Positions 15,340 to 24,706 are shown, counted from the stretch's first letter. The stretch: DNA of 64,000 bases from Armatimonadota bacterium (GCA_018268375.1 JAFDWS010000003.1:124001-188000); one strand, 5' to 3'. Made by a program: numbers and translations. Notes: generated by a model from the letters alone, not told the origin.

Positions 15340-17016
15340 ATGCTAGCGCGGTTTGCACCTGTTTTCGCCCTGACGAGCCTTCTTTCGTCTGCGGCGTTGG
15401 CCAAGGTGGAGTTGACGGCCAACGTCAAGGACGGGGACGTGATCTCGGGCGAGTTCACTTTCAAGATCGGGGTCCAAAGCGAAAGCCTTGTGACGTCAGT
15501 CGAGTTCTATGTCGACAAAGATTTACGGGACACCGACGAGAGCACCCCGTACGAGTTCAGCATCGACACGCTGAAGGAGACTCAGGGAGCATTCACGGTC
15601 ACCTTCGCCGCATATACGAAGTCAGGCGAATCGGCAAAGAAGACCTTTAAGCTGACGGTCGACAACGGGTTGGACAAGGGTGCTGCCTTCCACGTATCCA
15701 AGGGCGAGGACGCGCTCGTCAACGGAAAATGGGACGACGCCATCGACGCCGCGCGGGTCGCCCTTAAGATTGATCCCAAGAACAACCCCGCACGAATCGT
15801 TATGGCGCGCGCCAACCTTGGCAAAGGCGTGATCGACTTGGCCGAGAGGTACGCCGACGACGCTTATTCGGCCGAGCCAAAGAGCCCGGCCGTCCTCAGT
15901 CTTGTCAGCACCGTCAATTTGAAGCGGGCGTTCATGACAATGGGCTCCGGCGGCAACTCCATGGAGAGCGCGGTCGCGATCGGCAAAGCTCTCAAGAAAG
16001 CAGCGGAAATGCGGCGCACGGCTCTCGACATGATGGTCGACAGCTTCGGAAACGTCACCGACGGCAATCGGATGGCCTATTGCGATACCTTGCTGATGGC
16101 CTCGAAGTATTCCAGGGTGGCCGCGGAGATGGAGCCGGTTCTGCGAAAGGACTTCCGCAACACTGACGTCGCCAATCGCCTGATTTACGCGCAGATCAGA
16201 GCGGGCCGCTTTACCCAGGCGCTCCAGTCGCTTGAGAACATTCGCAAGTACGGTTCGCCTGACGGTTTCAGCTTTGCGTTGAGGGCGTGCCTGATGTCCT
16301 ACTTAGGAGACAAGCCGAAGGCGACCGAAGCAGAGAAGGAGGCGATCTTGGACGATCCGACCGGACTTGGAGTCAAGACCGCCCAAGCGTACTTGGCGCT
16401 CCGGGGATCGGAGTTGAAGGCAGCGACCTCGATCCTGACCTCGCTTGCCAACCAGGAGGGCCACAACCCTGTCGTCAACTACGACATCTGCGCTTTAGCG
16501 TTCGTCGTCACCGACTTCGACCAATCTCGGATCCGGTTCGAGACGGCCATGCTCGCAGAGCCTGCGAGCTACGACACGCTCGTTGAGCGCGGCAACCAAG
16601 CTGTGTACTTCTCGCTTCGCGACGATATGAACACCGACAACGACCCGGATTACGCGAAGAGGCAGCGGGCGCTCGCCCGGGCCTTCTTCGAAGCGGCCCA
16701 AGCGGCCAAGCCAGAGTCGTTCGAAGCCATGACCGGTCTCTGTGCCCTCGCGCTCCTCGATGGGCGAAAAGCGGACGCGGTGAGCCTCGGCCGCGCGGCG
16801 ACCGCCGCTGCCCCCGAGTACGCGGCCGCCCAATGGGCTTACGCCGCGGCGCAGTTCGACGCCAACCTGCGTGAAGATGCCAAGGAGTCGGTCCGCAAGG
16901 CGGAAAAGATCGATCCGGAGGGCTTGAGTGGCAAGCCGTATCCGACCGGAAGGACGGCTTGGGAGTACTTCTTCAACAAGGGTCGCATTCCCTTGCTGAT
17001 AACTCCCGGCTCCTGA
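15340..17016 (+). CDS. Secreted Ig-like plus TPR-repeat protein
   Basis: A 558-residue exported protein. The signal peptide is MLARFAPVFALTSLLSSAALA. Residues 22-105 look like a bacterial Ig-like domain (VKDGDVISGEFTFKI, TSVEFYVDKDLR, PYEFSIDT, FAAYTKSGE). From about 115 the chain is all helical with TPR-like pairs (ALVNGKWDDAIDAARVALKIDP, RYADDAYSAEPKSPAVLS, AGRFTQALQSLENIRKYGS, AKPESFEAMTGLCALALLDG). This architecture suggests a periplasmic scaffold that binds other proteins; no catalytic motif is seen. It is followed by a strong terminator and a tRNA, so it seems to be monocistronic. Confidence 0.75.
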   Translation: MLARFAPVFALTSLLSSAALAKVELTANVKDGDVISGEFTFKIGVQSESLVTSVEFYVDKDLRDTDESTPYEFSIDTLKETQGAFTVTFAAYTKSGESAKKTFKLTVDNGLDKGAAFHVSKGEDALVNGKWDDAIDAARVALKIDPKNNPARIVMARANLGKGVIDLAERYADDAYSAEPKSPAVLSLVSTVNLKRAFMTMGSGGNSMESAVAIGKALKKAAEMRRTALDMMVDSFGNVTDGNRMAYCDTLLMASKYSRVAAEMEPVLRKDFRNTDVANRLIYAQIRAGRFTQALQSLENIRKYGSPDGFSFALRACLMSYLGDKPKATEAEKEAILDDPTGLGVKTAQAYLALRGSELKAATSILTSLANQEGHNPVVNYDICALAFVVTDFDQSRIRFETAMLAEPASYDTLVERGNQAVYFSLRDDMNTDNDPDYAKRQRALARAFFEAAQAAKPESFEAMTGLCALALLDGRKADAVSLGRAATAAAPEYAAAQWAYAAAQFDANLREDAKESVRKAEKIDPEGLSGKPYPTGRTAWEYFFNKGRIPLLITPGS

Positions 17017-17034
17017 CGACGACTTGTCGGGTTC

Positions 17035-17062
17035 AAAGACCGGCCCCTGCGGGCCGGTCTTT
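17035..17062 (+). terminator. Rho-independent terminator
   Basis: A perfect 12-bp inverted repeat, AAAGACCGGCCC (17035-17046) and GGGCCGGTCTTT (17051-17062), closes on a CTGC tetraloop. The 3' arm itself supplies the T-run. It lies 18 bp after the TPR protein and separates it from the tRNA gene. Confidence 0.9.
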
Positions 17063-17092
17063 CAGTGAGCGGGTATCCTCCTCTCGCCTAGT

Positions 17093-17169
17093 CGGGGCAT
17101 GGCGCAGTTTGGTAGCGCGCTTATCTGGGGGGTAAGAGGTCGTGGGTTCAAATCCCGCTGCCCCGACCA
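17093..17169 (+). tRNA. tRNA-Pro (anticodon GGG), CCA encoded
   Basis: A full cloverleaf can be drawn. The acceptor CGGGGCA pairs with TGCCCCG, the D arm is GCGC...GCGC around AGTTTGGTA, the anticodon stem is CTTAT/GTAAG with loop CTGGGGG (anticodon GGG, reading CCC proline codons) and the T arm carries GTTCAAATC. The discriminator A and an encoded CCA end the gene at 17169. It stands alone between the terminator and the cysteine desulfurase gene. Confidence 0.95.
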
Positions 17170-17178
17170 ATCAATTCG

Positions 17179-18303
17179 CTAACTTCTCGCGCTGAGTACG
17201 GCGTCTTTGCACTCGATCACCCGTCGCGCGGCTTCTTCCGCTTCCTCGATCGTACTGTCCTTTCCAAACGTGAACCTGAGGCCCTCGTTGGCTTCAAGTT
17301 CGGAGTAGCCGCAGGCAAGGAGAACGTGGCTCGGTTCGATGCTCCCGCTGCTGCAAGCGGCGCCGCTGGATGCGCTGACTCCAGCACGGTCGAGCCTGAT
17401 CAGCAGCGTGCTCGCGTCGATTCCTGGATATCGGCAGTGGAAGTGCCCGGGAAGGTTCGCGCCTTCAACGGTCGGAACAAATCCCGAGTCCGACAGCAAC
17501 GCCGCGAAGGCGTCCCGCGCCTTCCGTTTGCGGTCCTGAACTTCGGGGTGTCCTAGGCACCAGGAGGCGGCTGCGGCGAAGCCAGCGAGCCCAGCGACGT
17601 TCTCGGTGCCAGCCCGCATGTCCCGCTCCTGGCCCCCACCGACCGTAACCGCCCGGATGGGAGTGCCCGCGCGGACAAAGAGAGCCGCAGCGCCCGCCGG
17701 ACCATACAGCTTGTGGGCGGAGACAGCCACCATGTCCGCCTTCGATGCATCGACGTTAAGGCCGTACGGAAAGGTCTGCACCGCGTCGCAGAAGAAGAGA
17801 GCGCCTACTTCGTGGCATTGAGCTCCGAGACGCTTCACGTCGTTGAATGTCCCCAGTTCGTTGTTCCCTTCCATCGCGGCGAGGAGAAGGACATCGTCAT
17901 CGACCAGGTTTGCGACATTGATCCTTCCTTCTTGATCAACGGCAACGAGTTCTACTTCGAATCCAAGCCGTTCGAGGATCGGCCCCGTGTTCAGGACGCA
18001 ATGGTGCTCGGCCGCGCTGAAAAGGACGCGCCTTCGTGAAGAGTCCTGATTTGCCAGCGCCGCGCCAAGGATCGCTAGGTTGGTGGCTTCGGTTCCTGAC
18101 GAAGTGAACACGACCTCGCCGAAGAGGCAGCCGAGCGCTCCCGAAACCACCTCGCGGGCGTTGTCGACAGCGGCTCGTGCAGCGCGCCCTTCTGCGTGCA
18201 GTGAAGAAGGATTGGCAGGTGAGCCGAGCCAGGGCAGCATCGCTTCGCGGGCCTCGGGAAGAAGCGGCGTAGTGGCGGCATGGTCGAGGTAAATGCGCTT
18301 CAC
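17179..18303 (-). CDS. Cysteine desulfurase (IscS/NifS family)
   Basis: PLP enzyme that takes sulfur from cysteine for Fe-S cluster or thiolation pathways. Family motifs are present: YLDHAATTPLLPEA at the N-terminus, SGTEATNLAI, the cofactor histidine in AAEHHCVL, the PLP lysine in SAHKLYGPAGAA and the mobile-loop catalytic cysteine in SSGAACSSGS. RAGTENVAG is also typical. Length 374 is normal. The start is GTG 18303, overlapping the stop of the upstream membrane protease by 4 bp (GTGA), so the two are co-translated. No iscU or sufU is nearby, so whether it serves Fe-S clusters or tRNA thiolation cannot be told. Confidence 0.93.
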   Translation of the reverse strand: MKRIYLDHAATTPLLPEAREAMLPWLGSPANPSSLHAEGRAARAAVDNAREVVSGALGCLFGEVVFTSSGTEATNLAILGAALANQDSSRRRVLFSAAEHHCVLNTGPILERLGFEVELVAVDQEGRINVANLVDDDVLLLAAMEGNNELGTFNDVKRLGAQCHEVGALFFCDAVQTFPYGLNVDASKADMVAVSAHKLYGPAGAAALFVRAGTPIRAVTVGGGQERDMRAGTENVAGLAGFAAAASWCLGHPEVQDRKRKARDAFAALLSDSGFVPTVEGANLPGHFHCRYPGIDASTLLIRLDRAGVSASSGAACSSGSIEPSHVLLACGYSELEANEGLRFTFGKDSTIEEAEEAARRVIECKDAVLSARS

Positions 18304-19718
18304 GTGAACAGCACGAACTGGGCGAACATGATGGCGCTGTTGTGGATGAAGTGCATCGTCATCGACGGTATCAATGACCCTGAGAAGTAAGCCAGTACCG
18401 CCGACATGGCCCCAACCGACGCGAGCGCAGCCCAGAGCACGGGCCCCTGCGGGTGGATCGCGCCAAAAAGGAACCCGGTCAAGAGGATGGAGTAAACGGG
18501 CTTCATGAACCGTCCCAAGGCCGGAAGCAACAGCCCCCGGAAGGAGATCTCCTCAAGGATGGGCGCCATCACCGCCGCAAGCAGATAGAGGAAGAACCAT
18601 GACAAAGGAGACGCGCCAGATTCCAACTGGTCGGTCAGCGGGTGGGTCGGTTCAGGGGCATTGCGGAAGAGGGCTTGGCCACCGAGGGCCAAGATGACGA
18701 CGACGGGAATGTTCGCACAGAAGCCGGTCAAGCCATAGAGGATGTGCATCGGCCACCTGCGGGTGTCGCCAATGATCTTCTTGACCGGGTCCGCGACGCC
18801 AAAGAAAGGCGTGCGCTGGACGATCACGAGGCTGATAAGGAGCAGGACTTCGCCAATGAAAAGTGATGCCCCCGGCACCAGCCTCTTGTGCAGGAGAATG
18901 GCGACCACAGACGGGATGACCAAAAAAAGCAGAAAGAACACGGACATTCGGAGCGCCAGGCGGTCGCCGCCCAGCTTGGTCAATGGTCCGCAGGGATAGC
19001 CGACTGGTTTGATCCTCGCGACCCCGAGCGCGATGATCCCTCCAAAGAGGGCAATGAGCCCCAGGAACGCACCGAACACAAATCCGAGGCCGAGAAGCAC
19101 GTACAAGGCTTGGTCGGTCGCCGAGACAACCGCGGAGCGAGCACCAGTGACCCCGGCCTTTGCCAGAGCGTGGGCGCGGATCAATCTTCCCAGAAAGTTT
19201 TCAGGGAACTGGGAATCGACGCCCCGCACCCACTTTTCCTCCAATTTGTCGCTGGAATAAATCTTGTAGACGGTCTGGTCCAGGGGCTCAGAACTTCTCT
19301 TGAGGTGATCCAGCGCTTTCGTGCTCAAGGGCGTCTTAGCCTCGAGCCCGGCAGCGAGCGAGACCTGCGACGCCTCGGAGTTCTTGTCGGCATCCTCCTC
19401 GGCCTCCTTGATCAGGTCGCCGAGGGGGTCTTTCTGTGTGGTCTTGCTTGCGCCGATGGCAGCGTCCTTGAAGACGAGCGCTGACTTGAGCTTGACGACG
19501 AGTTCAGGAGCCGCCGCAGACGCCGGTTTTTCCGGCTTTGGATCTGGTATGAGCTCGGAGCTAATGAGAAAGATAAAAATGGCGCCGAGCACGAACCACG
19601 CCCAGACGGCACGAGTCTGGGGTTCGACCACTGGAGGCGGTGCGACGACGTCCGGAGTCGGTTCTGGGGCCGAGGGCTCGTTGGTCTCCGGCATGTCGTT
19701 CGAGGATATCTCTTCCAT
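18300..19718 (-). CDS. CPBP-family intramembrane metalloprotease
   Basis: About 472 residues. A Pro-rich N-terminal stretch, one helix (VWAWFVLGAIFIFLISS), a charged extracytoplasmic region of about 150 residues, then six or more helices. The C-terminal third has the CPBP (CAAX protease and bacteriocin-processing) motifs: EEISFRGLLLPAL (EExxxR), a histidine-containing FGAIHPQGP and the last MTMHFIHNS. These supply the Glu and His metal ligands. ATG 19718 and GTG 19721 both overlap the TGA of the upstream GH31 gene. Such proteases process prenylated or secreted peptides in the membrane; the actual substrate is unknown. The long N-terminal insertion is unusual for the family. Confidence 0.85.
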   Translation of the reverse strand: MEEISSNDMPETNEPSAPEPTPDVVAPPPVVEPQTRAVWAWFVLGAIFIFLISSELIPDPKPEKPASAAAPELVVKLKSALVFKDAAIGASKTTQKDPLGDLIKEAEEDADKNSEASQVSLAAGLEAKTPLSTKALDHLKRSSEPLDQTVYKIYSSDKLEEKWVRGVDSQFPENFLGRLIRAHALAKAGVTGARSAVVSATDQALYVLLGLGFVFGAFLGLIALFGGIIALGVARIKPVGYPCGPLTKLGGDRLALRMSVFFLLFLVIPSVVAILLHKRLVPGASLFIGEVLLLISLVIVQRTPFFGVADPVKKIIGDTRRWPMHILYGLTGFCANIPVVVILALGGQALFRNAPEPTHPLTDQLESGASPLSWFFLYLLAAVMAPILEEISFRGLLLPALGRFMKPVYSILLTGFLFGAIHPQGPVLWAALASVGAMSAVLAYFSGSLIPSMTMHFIHNSAIMFAQFVLFT

Positions 19719-22321
19719 CACGGCTTGACAAGGGTCATTTCAACGACATGGCCATGGCCGATACCCGAAACAGGTACGGAGATTCCTCTCGATGCATTGA
19801 ACGGATAGATGGACTCCGGCTCGGAAGTCGGTAGGCGAGGAAGGGCCAGGCGACCATCAATATTGACTTTACGCCCCACACTGCCTTCTGGCAAGATGAA
19901 CCGGATCGTCCACTGGCGTTCGCGAGGCATGCCGCCGTAAGTTCCTGATGGTGGTGCAATGCGCAGCTTGAGGTAGTTTCCGCGACGCTCCATCGTGACG
20001 GTCGTCTTGGCGAACGCGTCGTCTGCATAGGCCAACGACCTCGTGTCGTCCTCGTACATCGTCCGCGACGTCTTCATCGAGTGCTCAGGGACGTAGCATT
20101 CGAGCTTAGGGTTGCGCCAGATGCCGTCTGCGGTGCTCCTGACACCATCGCAAAGCGTCAGGATGGCCCCGTCGCGGACGAACATCGGCGTCTTCCATAC
20201 CGGTACGCCAATCGTGATTTGGCTCGGCCCCTTCAGGGGCTGATGGGTCCAAGCGTCGGTCCATGAGCCCGGAGGCAGCCAGAGTCGGCGTCGGACTTGG
20301 TCGCTTCTTTGGCTCGGAACGATCCAAACCAGATGGGCGAGGGCATCGCCCGTCTGCTCGAAATAATCGAACTCGAGGTCGTAGCTTTTGCCCTTCTCGA
20401 GCTTGATCAGCTTGATGTTGGCGACGTTGTCCTGCGGCGACCACTTGCTGACCACGATGTTTCCGTCAAGGTAGAGCTTGGCACCGTCGTCAGTACGCGT
20501 TCCGATCACGTACTCGCCGGTTTCGGGCACGGGGCCAAGCTTCCCCGTCCAGCGGACGGAGAAGTTATCGGATCCAAGCTTGACGTCGGGTGCCCCCTGG
20601 CCCCACTCGAAATTGACTTGCGGATCGATCCGCGTGACGACCGGCTGTCCTTCAAGCTTCGTGTTGCCAAAGTATTCAGCCCGCAGCCCCTTCCCACCGT
20701 CTTTGGTCCGAAGCATGCTCGGTGGAATGTCGACAGCAGACCCGTCTTTGCTCTCACTGATGGGCGCGACCAGGATGTCGTCGCCAAGCATGTACTGTTG
20801 GCTGTCCTTAGCCGCCTCATGTTCTGGCCATTCGAGGTCGCACCGGCGAAGGATCGGAGTTCCCTCTTCATAAGCCCGTCGCGCGGCCGAGTAGATGACC
20901 GGGAGCAGCCGGTACCGCAATTTGACGTACTCGCGTGTGACTTCCTCAGCCTCTGCTCCAAAGTCCCAGGGGAAGCGGCTTTCGCCAGCCGTGCAATGAA
21001 TGCGGGCAATTGGAGAAAGACATCCGTATTGCAGGAACCGAATGTATAGCTCCGGCGTCGGCTTGCCAATGTGGCCGCCAAGGTCTTCGCTCATGTAGGG
21101 GAGGAGACTGTCAACCCCGGCGTCGACGGCATGAGAGATGCCAGCGCGGAGGAACGACCACTGGGCTTTCGTGTCGCCTGTCCAGTAGATCGGATAGCGG
21201 TGGAAGCCCGGCTGTGGTGGGCCGTTGCGGACTCCGTTGTCGATTCCCTGCACGTTCGACATGATCAGGGGCCGGGTTCCAGGACGGAACTTTGCCGTGA
21301 TGTCGTGAAAGAGGCGTTGTCCCCAGATCTCGGGCTTAAGCCCGGGCGCAGGTTCCCTAAGTCGGGTGATCCAGTTGCGGTCGTACCACCAAACGTCGGC
21401 ACCAAGCGCAAGAAGACTGGTTAAGCCGTCCCAGCGATACTTCATCTCTGCGGGGTCGAGCGCGTTCAGAGTTTGGGGCTCGGGATGGTCGTTGAACATG
21501 ACCCGCACCTGTCTCTTGTGTGCCTCGGCAAGGAAGGTGGCCATGTCGGGCCACAGTTTTGTGTTGATGCCGTAGCCTTTGCTCGCGCCAACCCGCCAGT
21601 CTGTATCGACTACGAAAACGTCAAGAGGGAAGCCCTTTGCCCGGTATTTGTCGATCACGTCCAGCGCCTGTTGCTGGCTGTACGGGTGATACCGGCTGTC
21701 CATGAGGCCGAGCGCGTAGAGTGGCGGCATTTCGATCCTGCCGGTGAGCTTCAGGTAGTCCTTGATGAACTGCTTATAGCCACCCCCGCGGTTGACGAAT
21801 ACATAAAAGTCCTTTGCCTGGTTCCGTGTGTCCCAGCCGCTTGTTTCATTGAGTTCTGTCCGCGCACGGGCGGGGCTTGGGGTCGCTCCCCACGGTGCAG
21901 GGACAATCCTCGGGTCGTCCGCGACGACGAACGCCTTCCATTTCGTTCCGGGAGCCGGGAAGAACTGAGGCGGAGCTGCATCATGGCTCGGCCAGAAACC
22001 CTTCGGAAACCCCGCCACGCCGTCGATCCGAATGCTCTCGAATTGGCCGAGATTGGACATTTCGATGTTGACGTCGCCAACCGGAAAACTGTTATGGGTT
22101 CCTGTAAAGAAGGAATAACCGGCTCCCCGCCAGTCCCGGTTCTTCACCATGAAGGTTGGGCGGTCTTCAAACCCTTGTGGGCCACGTTGCTCGACCCTCA
22201 CCAGCGACTTGCTCAGGAATTGGATGCGTGTGTCGGCGAGTTGAAAAGTCGCCGACCCGGGCAGCTGGCCAAAGGCCAAGCAACCCAGGAGGGCGAGCGA
22301 CAAGACACCGGGCAACCGCAT
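19718..22321 (-). CDS. Secreted GH31 alpha-glucosidase/xylosidase-type enzyme with inserted PA14 domain
   Basis: An 867-residue exported glycoside hydrolase. The signal peptide is MRLPGVLSLALLGCLAFG. Residues of about 190-540 are the GH31 (beta/alpha)8 barrel: ALGLMDSRYHPYSQQQALD, VFVVDTDWR, then DVWWYDRNW with the probable nucleophile Asp and YWTGDTKAQW with the acid/base Asp. DILVAPI closes the barrel. A PA14 sugar-binding domain (about 543-670, RAEYFGNTKLEG to LVWIVPS) is inserted before the C-terminal beta-sandwich. It acts outside the cytoplasm on alpha-linked oligosaccharides; the exact linkage is not predictable here. It is the first gene of an overlapping operon with the protease and desulfurase. 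Confidence 0.9.
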   Translation of the reverse strand: MRLPGVLSLALLGCLAFGQLPGSATFQLADTRIQFLSKSLVRVEQRGPQGFEDRPTFMVKNRDWRGAGYSFFTGTHNSFPVGDVNIEMSNLGQFESIRIDGVAGFPKGFWPSHDAAPPQFFPAPGTKWKAFVVADDPRIVPAPWGATPSPARARTELNETSGWDTRNQAKDFYVFVNRGGGYKQFIKDYLKLTGRIEMPPLYALGLMDSRYHPYSQQQALDVIDKYRAKGFPLDVFVVDTDWRVGASKGYGINTKLWPDMATFLAEAHKRQVRVMFNDHPEPQTLNALDPAEMKYRWDGLTSLLALGADVWWYDRNWITRLREPAPGLKPEIWGQRLFHDITAKFRPGTRPLIMSNVQGIDNGVRNGPPQPGFHRYPIYWTGDTKAQWSFLRAGISHAVDAGVDSLLPYMSEDLGGHIGKPTPELYIRFLQYGCLSPIARIHCTAGESRFPWDFGAEAEEVTREYVKLRYRLLPVIYSAARRAYEEGTPILRRCDLEWPEHEAAKDSQQYMLGDDILVAPISESKDGSAVDIPPSMLRTKDGGKGLRAEYFGNTKLEGQPVVTRIDPQVNFEWGQGAPDVKLGSDNFSVRWTGKLGPVPETGEYVIGTRTDDGAKLYLDGNIVVSKWSPQDNVANIKLIKLEKGKSYDLEFDYFEQTGDALAHLVWIVPSQRSDQVRRRLWLPPGSWTDAWTHQPLKGPSQITIGVPVWKTPMFVRDGAILTLCDGVRSTADGIWRNPKLECYVPEHSMKTSRTMYEDDTRSLAYADDAFAKTTVTMERRGNYLKLRIAPPSGTYGGMPRERQWTIRFILPEGSVGRKVNIDGRLALPRLPTSEPESIYPFNASRGISVPVSGIGHGHVVEMTLVKP

Positions 22322-22350
22322 GCCTTGTTTTTACCGCGCCCCAATACACC

Positions 22351-22380
22351 AAGGCCCCCAGCTTGACTGCTGGGGGCCTT
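22351..22380 (-). terminator. Terminator-like hairpin
   Basis: A perfect 12-bp inverted repeat, AAGGCCCCCAGC (22351-22362) and GCTGGGGGCCTT (22369-22380), with a 6-nt loop. It lies 21 bp after the stop of the minus-strand surface protein and about 30 bp before the GH31 start. There is no T-run downstream on the minus strand, so termination strength is uncertain. Confidence 0.6.
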
Positions 22381-22401
22381 GCGTTCAGAGTTGCCTGAGC
22401 C

Positions 22402-23715
22402 TTACGGGCGGGCCGTCCGCTCGTCGGCTTGCCTCTGCGCTCGCTGAGCCGGCTGGATTCCAAATTCCTTGGAAGCTGGCTGGTTATAGAGCTTCGGCGT
22501 CAGATAGTGGCCACGCTCTGCCTGGGGCTTGGCGATGACCGTCGGGGCCCCGTTGGCGCGGACCCAAGGATCGTTGCGGGTCGCCATAACGGTCCAGCTG
22601 ACGGTTCCGTTCGGTTTGCCTCCCGAGATCTTGAAGACGCCGTTGACTTCCTGTCCGGAAACGTACAGGTTGGGCATCGGGGCGCCAACTGCGGTCAGCG
22701 TATAGCGCGGGTTCTTGGCGATCGCGTCGAAGTAATCCGGCAGCGAGACGCTAGCCTGGCCGTTCGCGTTGAGCTGGACCATGCCAGAGTAGAGCATCGT
22801 CGGCTCGGAGCCTTCAGCACAGTACTGCTTCAGGATCTTGTTGGCAGGGTCGAGTGGATGGTCGATGACCAGCGATTTGGTTCCGGTCGCGCCGGTGTTG
22901 CCGTTGCTGAAGACGCCGTAGCCGTTCGTTCCGCTGTCGCTCTCGCCGTAGACGCCAAAGTTCGATCCGCTGGAATCGGTCGCGTGGGCGTCAATCGCAC
23001 GTCCGCTTGAGCCGGCCGTGTAGGCCTTGACCGCGTAGCTGAACCCGGTGTTCAGACACTCGAAGAACGCGCAGTCGCCGTTGTCGCCGCCGCCTTGAGC
23101 ATGGATGGCACGGTGCCAGGCACCCGTCGTGGAAGGATCATTTGCAAAGATAGCCGCCCTTCCACTGCTGCTCGACACGTTGGTGGCGGAGATGGCGGTG
23201 CCGTCGCCGCTCGTGTTGGTTGCCCGGACTCCGAAGCCGTCGACGGAGGGGGACTCGCCAAAAACGCCGGAGTTAGCGCCTGTTGTGGCGGTCGCTTTGC
23301 CCCAGCATGCGGTGCCCGTGCTGCTTCGCGAATAGAACAATCCACCGACGGTACTGCCGCTGGTGCTCAACTGTTCGGCGACGAGGGCTCGCCCACCGCC
23401 GCTCGCGCTCGTGAAGTAGCCGCCTGCGCCGAGGCCGACCGTCGCCGTGCTCTGGCCGTAGACCGCAACCCCGGAGTTGGTGATCGACCGCACTCCCTGG
23501 GCCGTCCCCGTCTCGTTGATCTGAACCCGCGCCAAGGTCGGGCTGACACCAGCGCCAAAGCGACTGGCCAGGCTATAGCCGGAAATATTAGAGTGGCCGA
23601 CCTGTTGCGAACCAGGCGTCGACGCCTGAAGCTCGACATAAGAGACCATCGAGACCGCGCCCGCGGCCAAGGCTCCAGTCAAAGCCGAAATGCCGATCGT
23701 CGTGAGTGTATTCAT
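22402..23715 (-). CDS. Repetitive surface/secreted protein with conserved C-terminal domain
   Basis: A 437-residue exported protein. It begins with an uncleaved or cleaved N-terminal hydrophobic segment (IGISALTGALAAGAVSMVSYV). Residues of about 60-260 are short Gly/Ser/Thr-rich beta repeats with recurring 'GVYGES', 'VFGESPS', 'GVRATNTSGDGTAIS' elements, a fibre-like or beta-helix pattern. From about residue 275 there is a distinct domain beginning KSLVIDHPLDPANK, with LPDYFDAIAKNPRYTLTAVG and GGKPNGTVSWTV. From memory, this domain ends many surface or tail-fibre-like proteins, including ones from Fimbriimonadales. The last 50 residues are basic and Gln-rich. A structural or adhesive role is plausible but unproven. 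Confidence 0.65.
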   Translation of the reverse strand: MNTLTTIGISALTGALAAGAVSMVSYVELQASTPGSQQVGHSNISGYSLASRFGAGVSPTLARVQINETGTAQGVRSITNSGVAVYGQSTATVGLGAGGYFTSASGGGRALVAEQLSTSGSTVGGLFYSRSSTGTACWGKATATTGANSGVFGESPSVDGFGVRATNTSGDGTAISATNVSSSSGRAAIFANDPSTTGAWHRAIHAQGGGDNGDCAFFECLNTGFSYAVKAYTAGSSGRAIDAHATDSSGSNFGVYGESDSGTNGYGVFSNGNTGATGTKSLVIDHPLDPANKILKQYCAEGSEPTMLYSGMVQLNANGQASVSLPDYFDAIAKNPRYTLTAVGAPMPNLYVSGQEVNGVFKISGGKPNGTVSWTVMATRNDPWVRANGAPTVIAKPQAERGHYLTPKLYNQPASKEFGIQPAQRAQRQADERTARP

Positions 23716-23890
23716 GGCGAGCCGAGGTTACTCTAAAGCTTCTCGTAATTCCTCCTAAATTCAGCGACGGGCGTCGGGGCTAGAGCCCTAACTCAGTTCT
23801 TCCAGTCTGAAAACCTCGACCAATGCCCTAAGGTTCGGTTGGCTCGACGCCGATAAAAACACCGGGTCACTTCGACCGGAGCACACTAGC

Positions 23891-24706
23891 ATGTACGAGC
23901 AGTACTGGGGACTGAACGAGCCGCCCTTCACGCTCACGCCCGATCCTCGCTTCCTTTATTTAAGCCGGGCGCACGAGGACGCGTTGATGATGCTGCATTA
24001 CGCAGTCACGCGGAACAAGGGTGCAGCCATGCTGGCCGGGGACATTGGGTTGGGCAAAACCACGATCAGCCGCAAGCTGATCGAGACGCTCGACCCGGTG
24101 CAGTACAAGGTCGTCATGATCGTCAACCCGATCCTGACGCCCACACAGATACTGCAGGAAATCCTCGCCCAGCTCGACATTGACATCTCGAGCCGCAACC
24201 GTCAGGTGTTGGTCCAGCGCCTGCACCTGGCGTTGCTCGAGTACTACGACAAAGGGCGAAGGGTCGTCGTCATCGTTGACGAGGCTCATCTCATCCGATC
24301 CATCGGTACGTTCGAAGAGATTCGTCTCCTTCTGAACTGCCAGATGAACGACCAGTTCCTTTTGAGCCTGCTCCTGCTTGGCCAGAACGAACTCAAGCCA
24401 AAGGTCGCCAAGGTTCCTGCGCTTGAGCAGAGGTTGGCCGTGCGCCATCTGCTGAAGCCGCTCGACGTGCACGACACGGGCGAGATGATCTTGCACCGGA
24501 TGCGGGTCGCTGGGTTCACCGGCGAAAAGAGCCCGTTCACGCCCGATGCAGTCCACAAGATCCACCAGATTTCCGGTGGTGTGCCCCGCGTCATCAGCCA
24601 GCTTGCCGACAACTCTCTCCTCATGGCCATGGCCCGGAAGGAAGAGATGATCGACGCGTTCCTGATGCACGAGGTCGCCGAGGAATACACCGGAGTTGCG
24701 GCATGA
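23891..24706 (+). CDS. ExeA/GspA-type AAA ATPase
   Basis: A 271-residue cytosolic or membrane-associated AAA ATPase of the ExeA family. The N-terminal signature is YWGLNEPPFTLTPDPRFLYL, followed by Walker A GDIGLGKTTIS (about 51-61), Walker B VVVIVDEAHLI and the late SGGVPRVISQLADN segment. In Aeromonas, ExeA works with ExeB to place a secretin in the envelope through peptidoglycan. Here the protein lacks the usual periplasmic peptidoglycan-binding domain. It opens the pilus operon and overlaps the HTH gene by 4 bp (ATGA). It probably helps assemble the PilQ secretin, an inference from family and context. Confidence 0.85.
   Translation: MYEQYWGLNEPPFTLTPDPRFLYLSRAHEDALMMLHYAVTRNKGAAMLAGDIGLGKTTISRKLIETLDPVQYKVVMIVNPILTPTQILQEILAQLDIDISSRNRQVLVQRLHLALLEYYDKGRRVVVIVDEAHLIRSIGTFEEIRLLLNCQMNDQFLLSLLLLGQNELKPKVAKVPALEQRLAVRHLLKPLDVHDTGEMILHRMRVAGFTGEKSPFTPDAVHKIHQISGGVPRVISQLADNSLLMAMARKEEMIDAFLMHEVAEEYTGVAA

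Noticed and set aside
17093..17169. tRNA-Pro as the integration site of a mobile element
   Set aside because: No integrase, no duplicated tRNA 3' end and no composition change were found around it.
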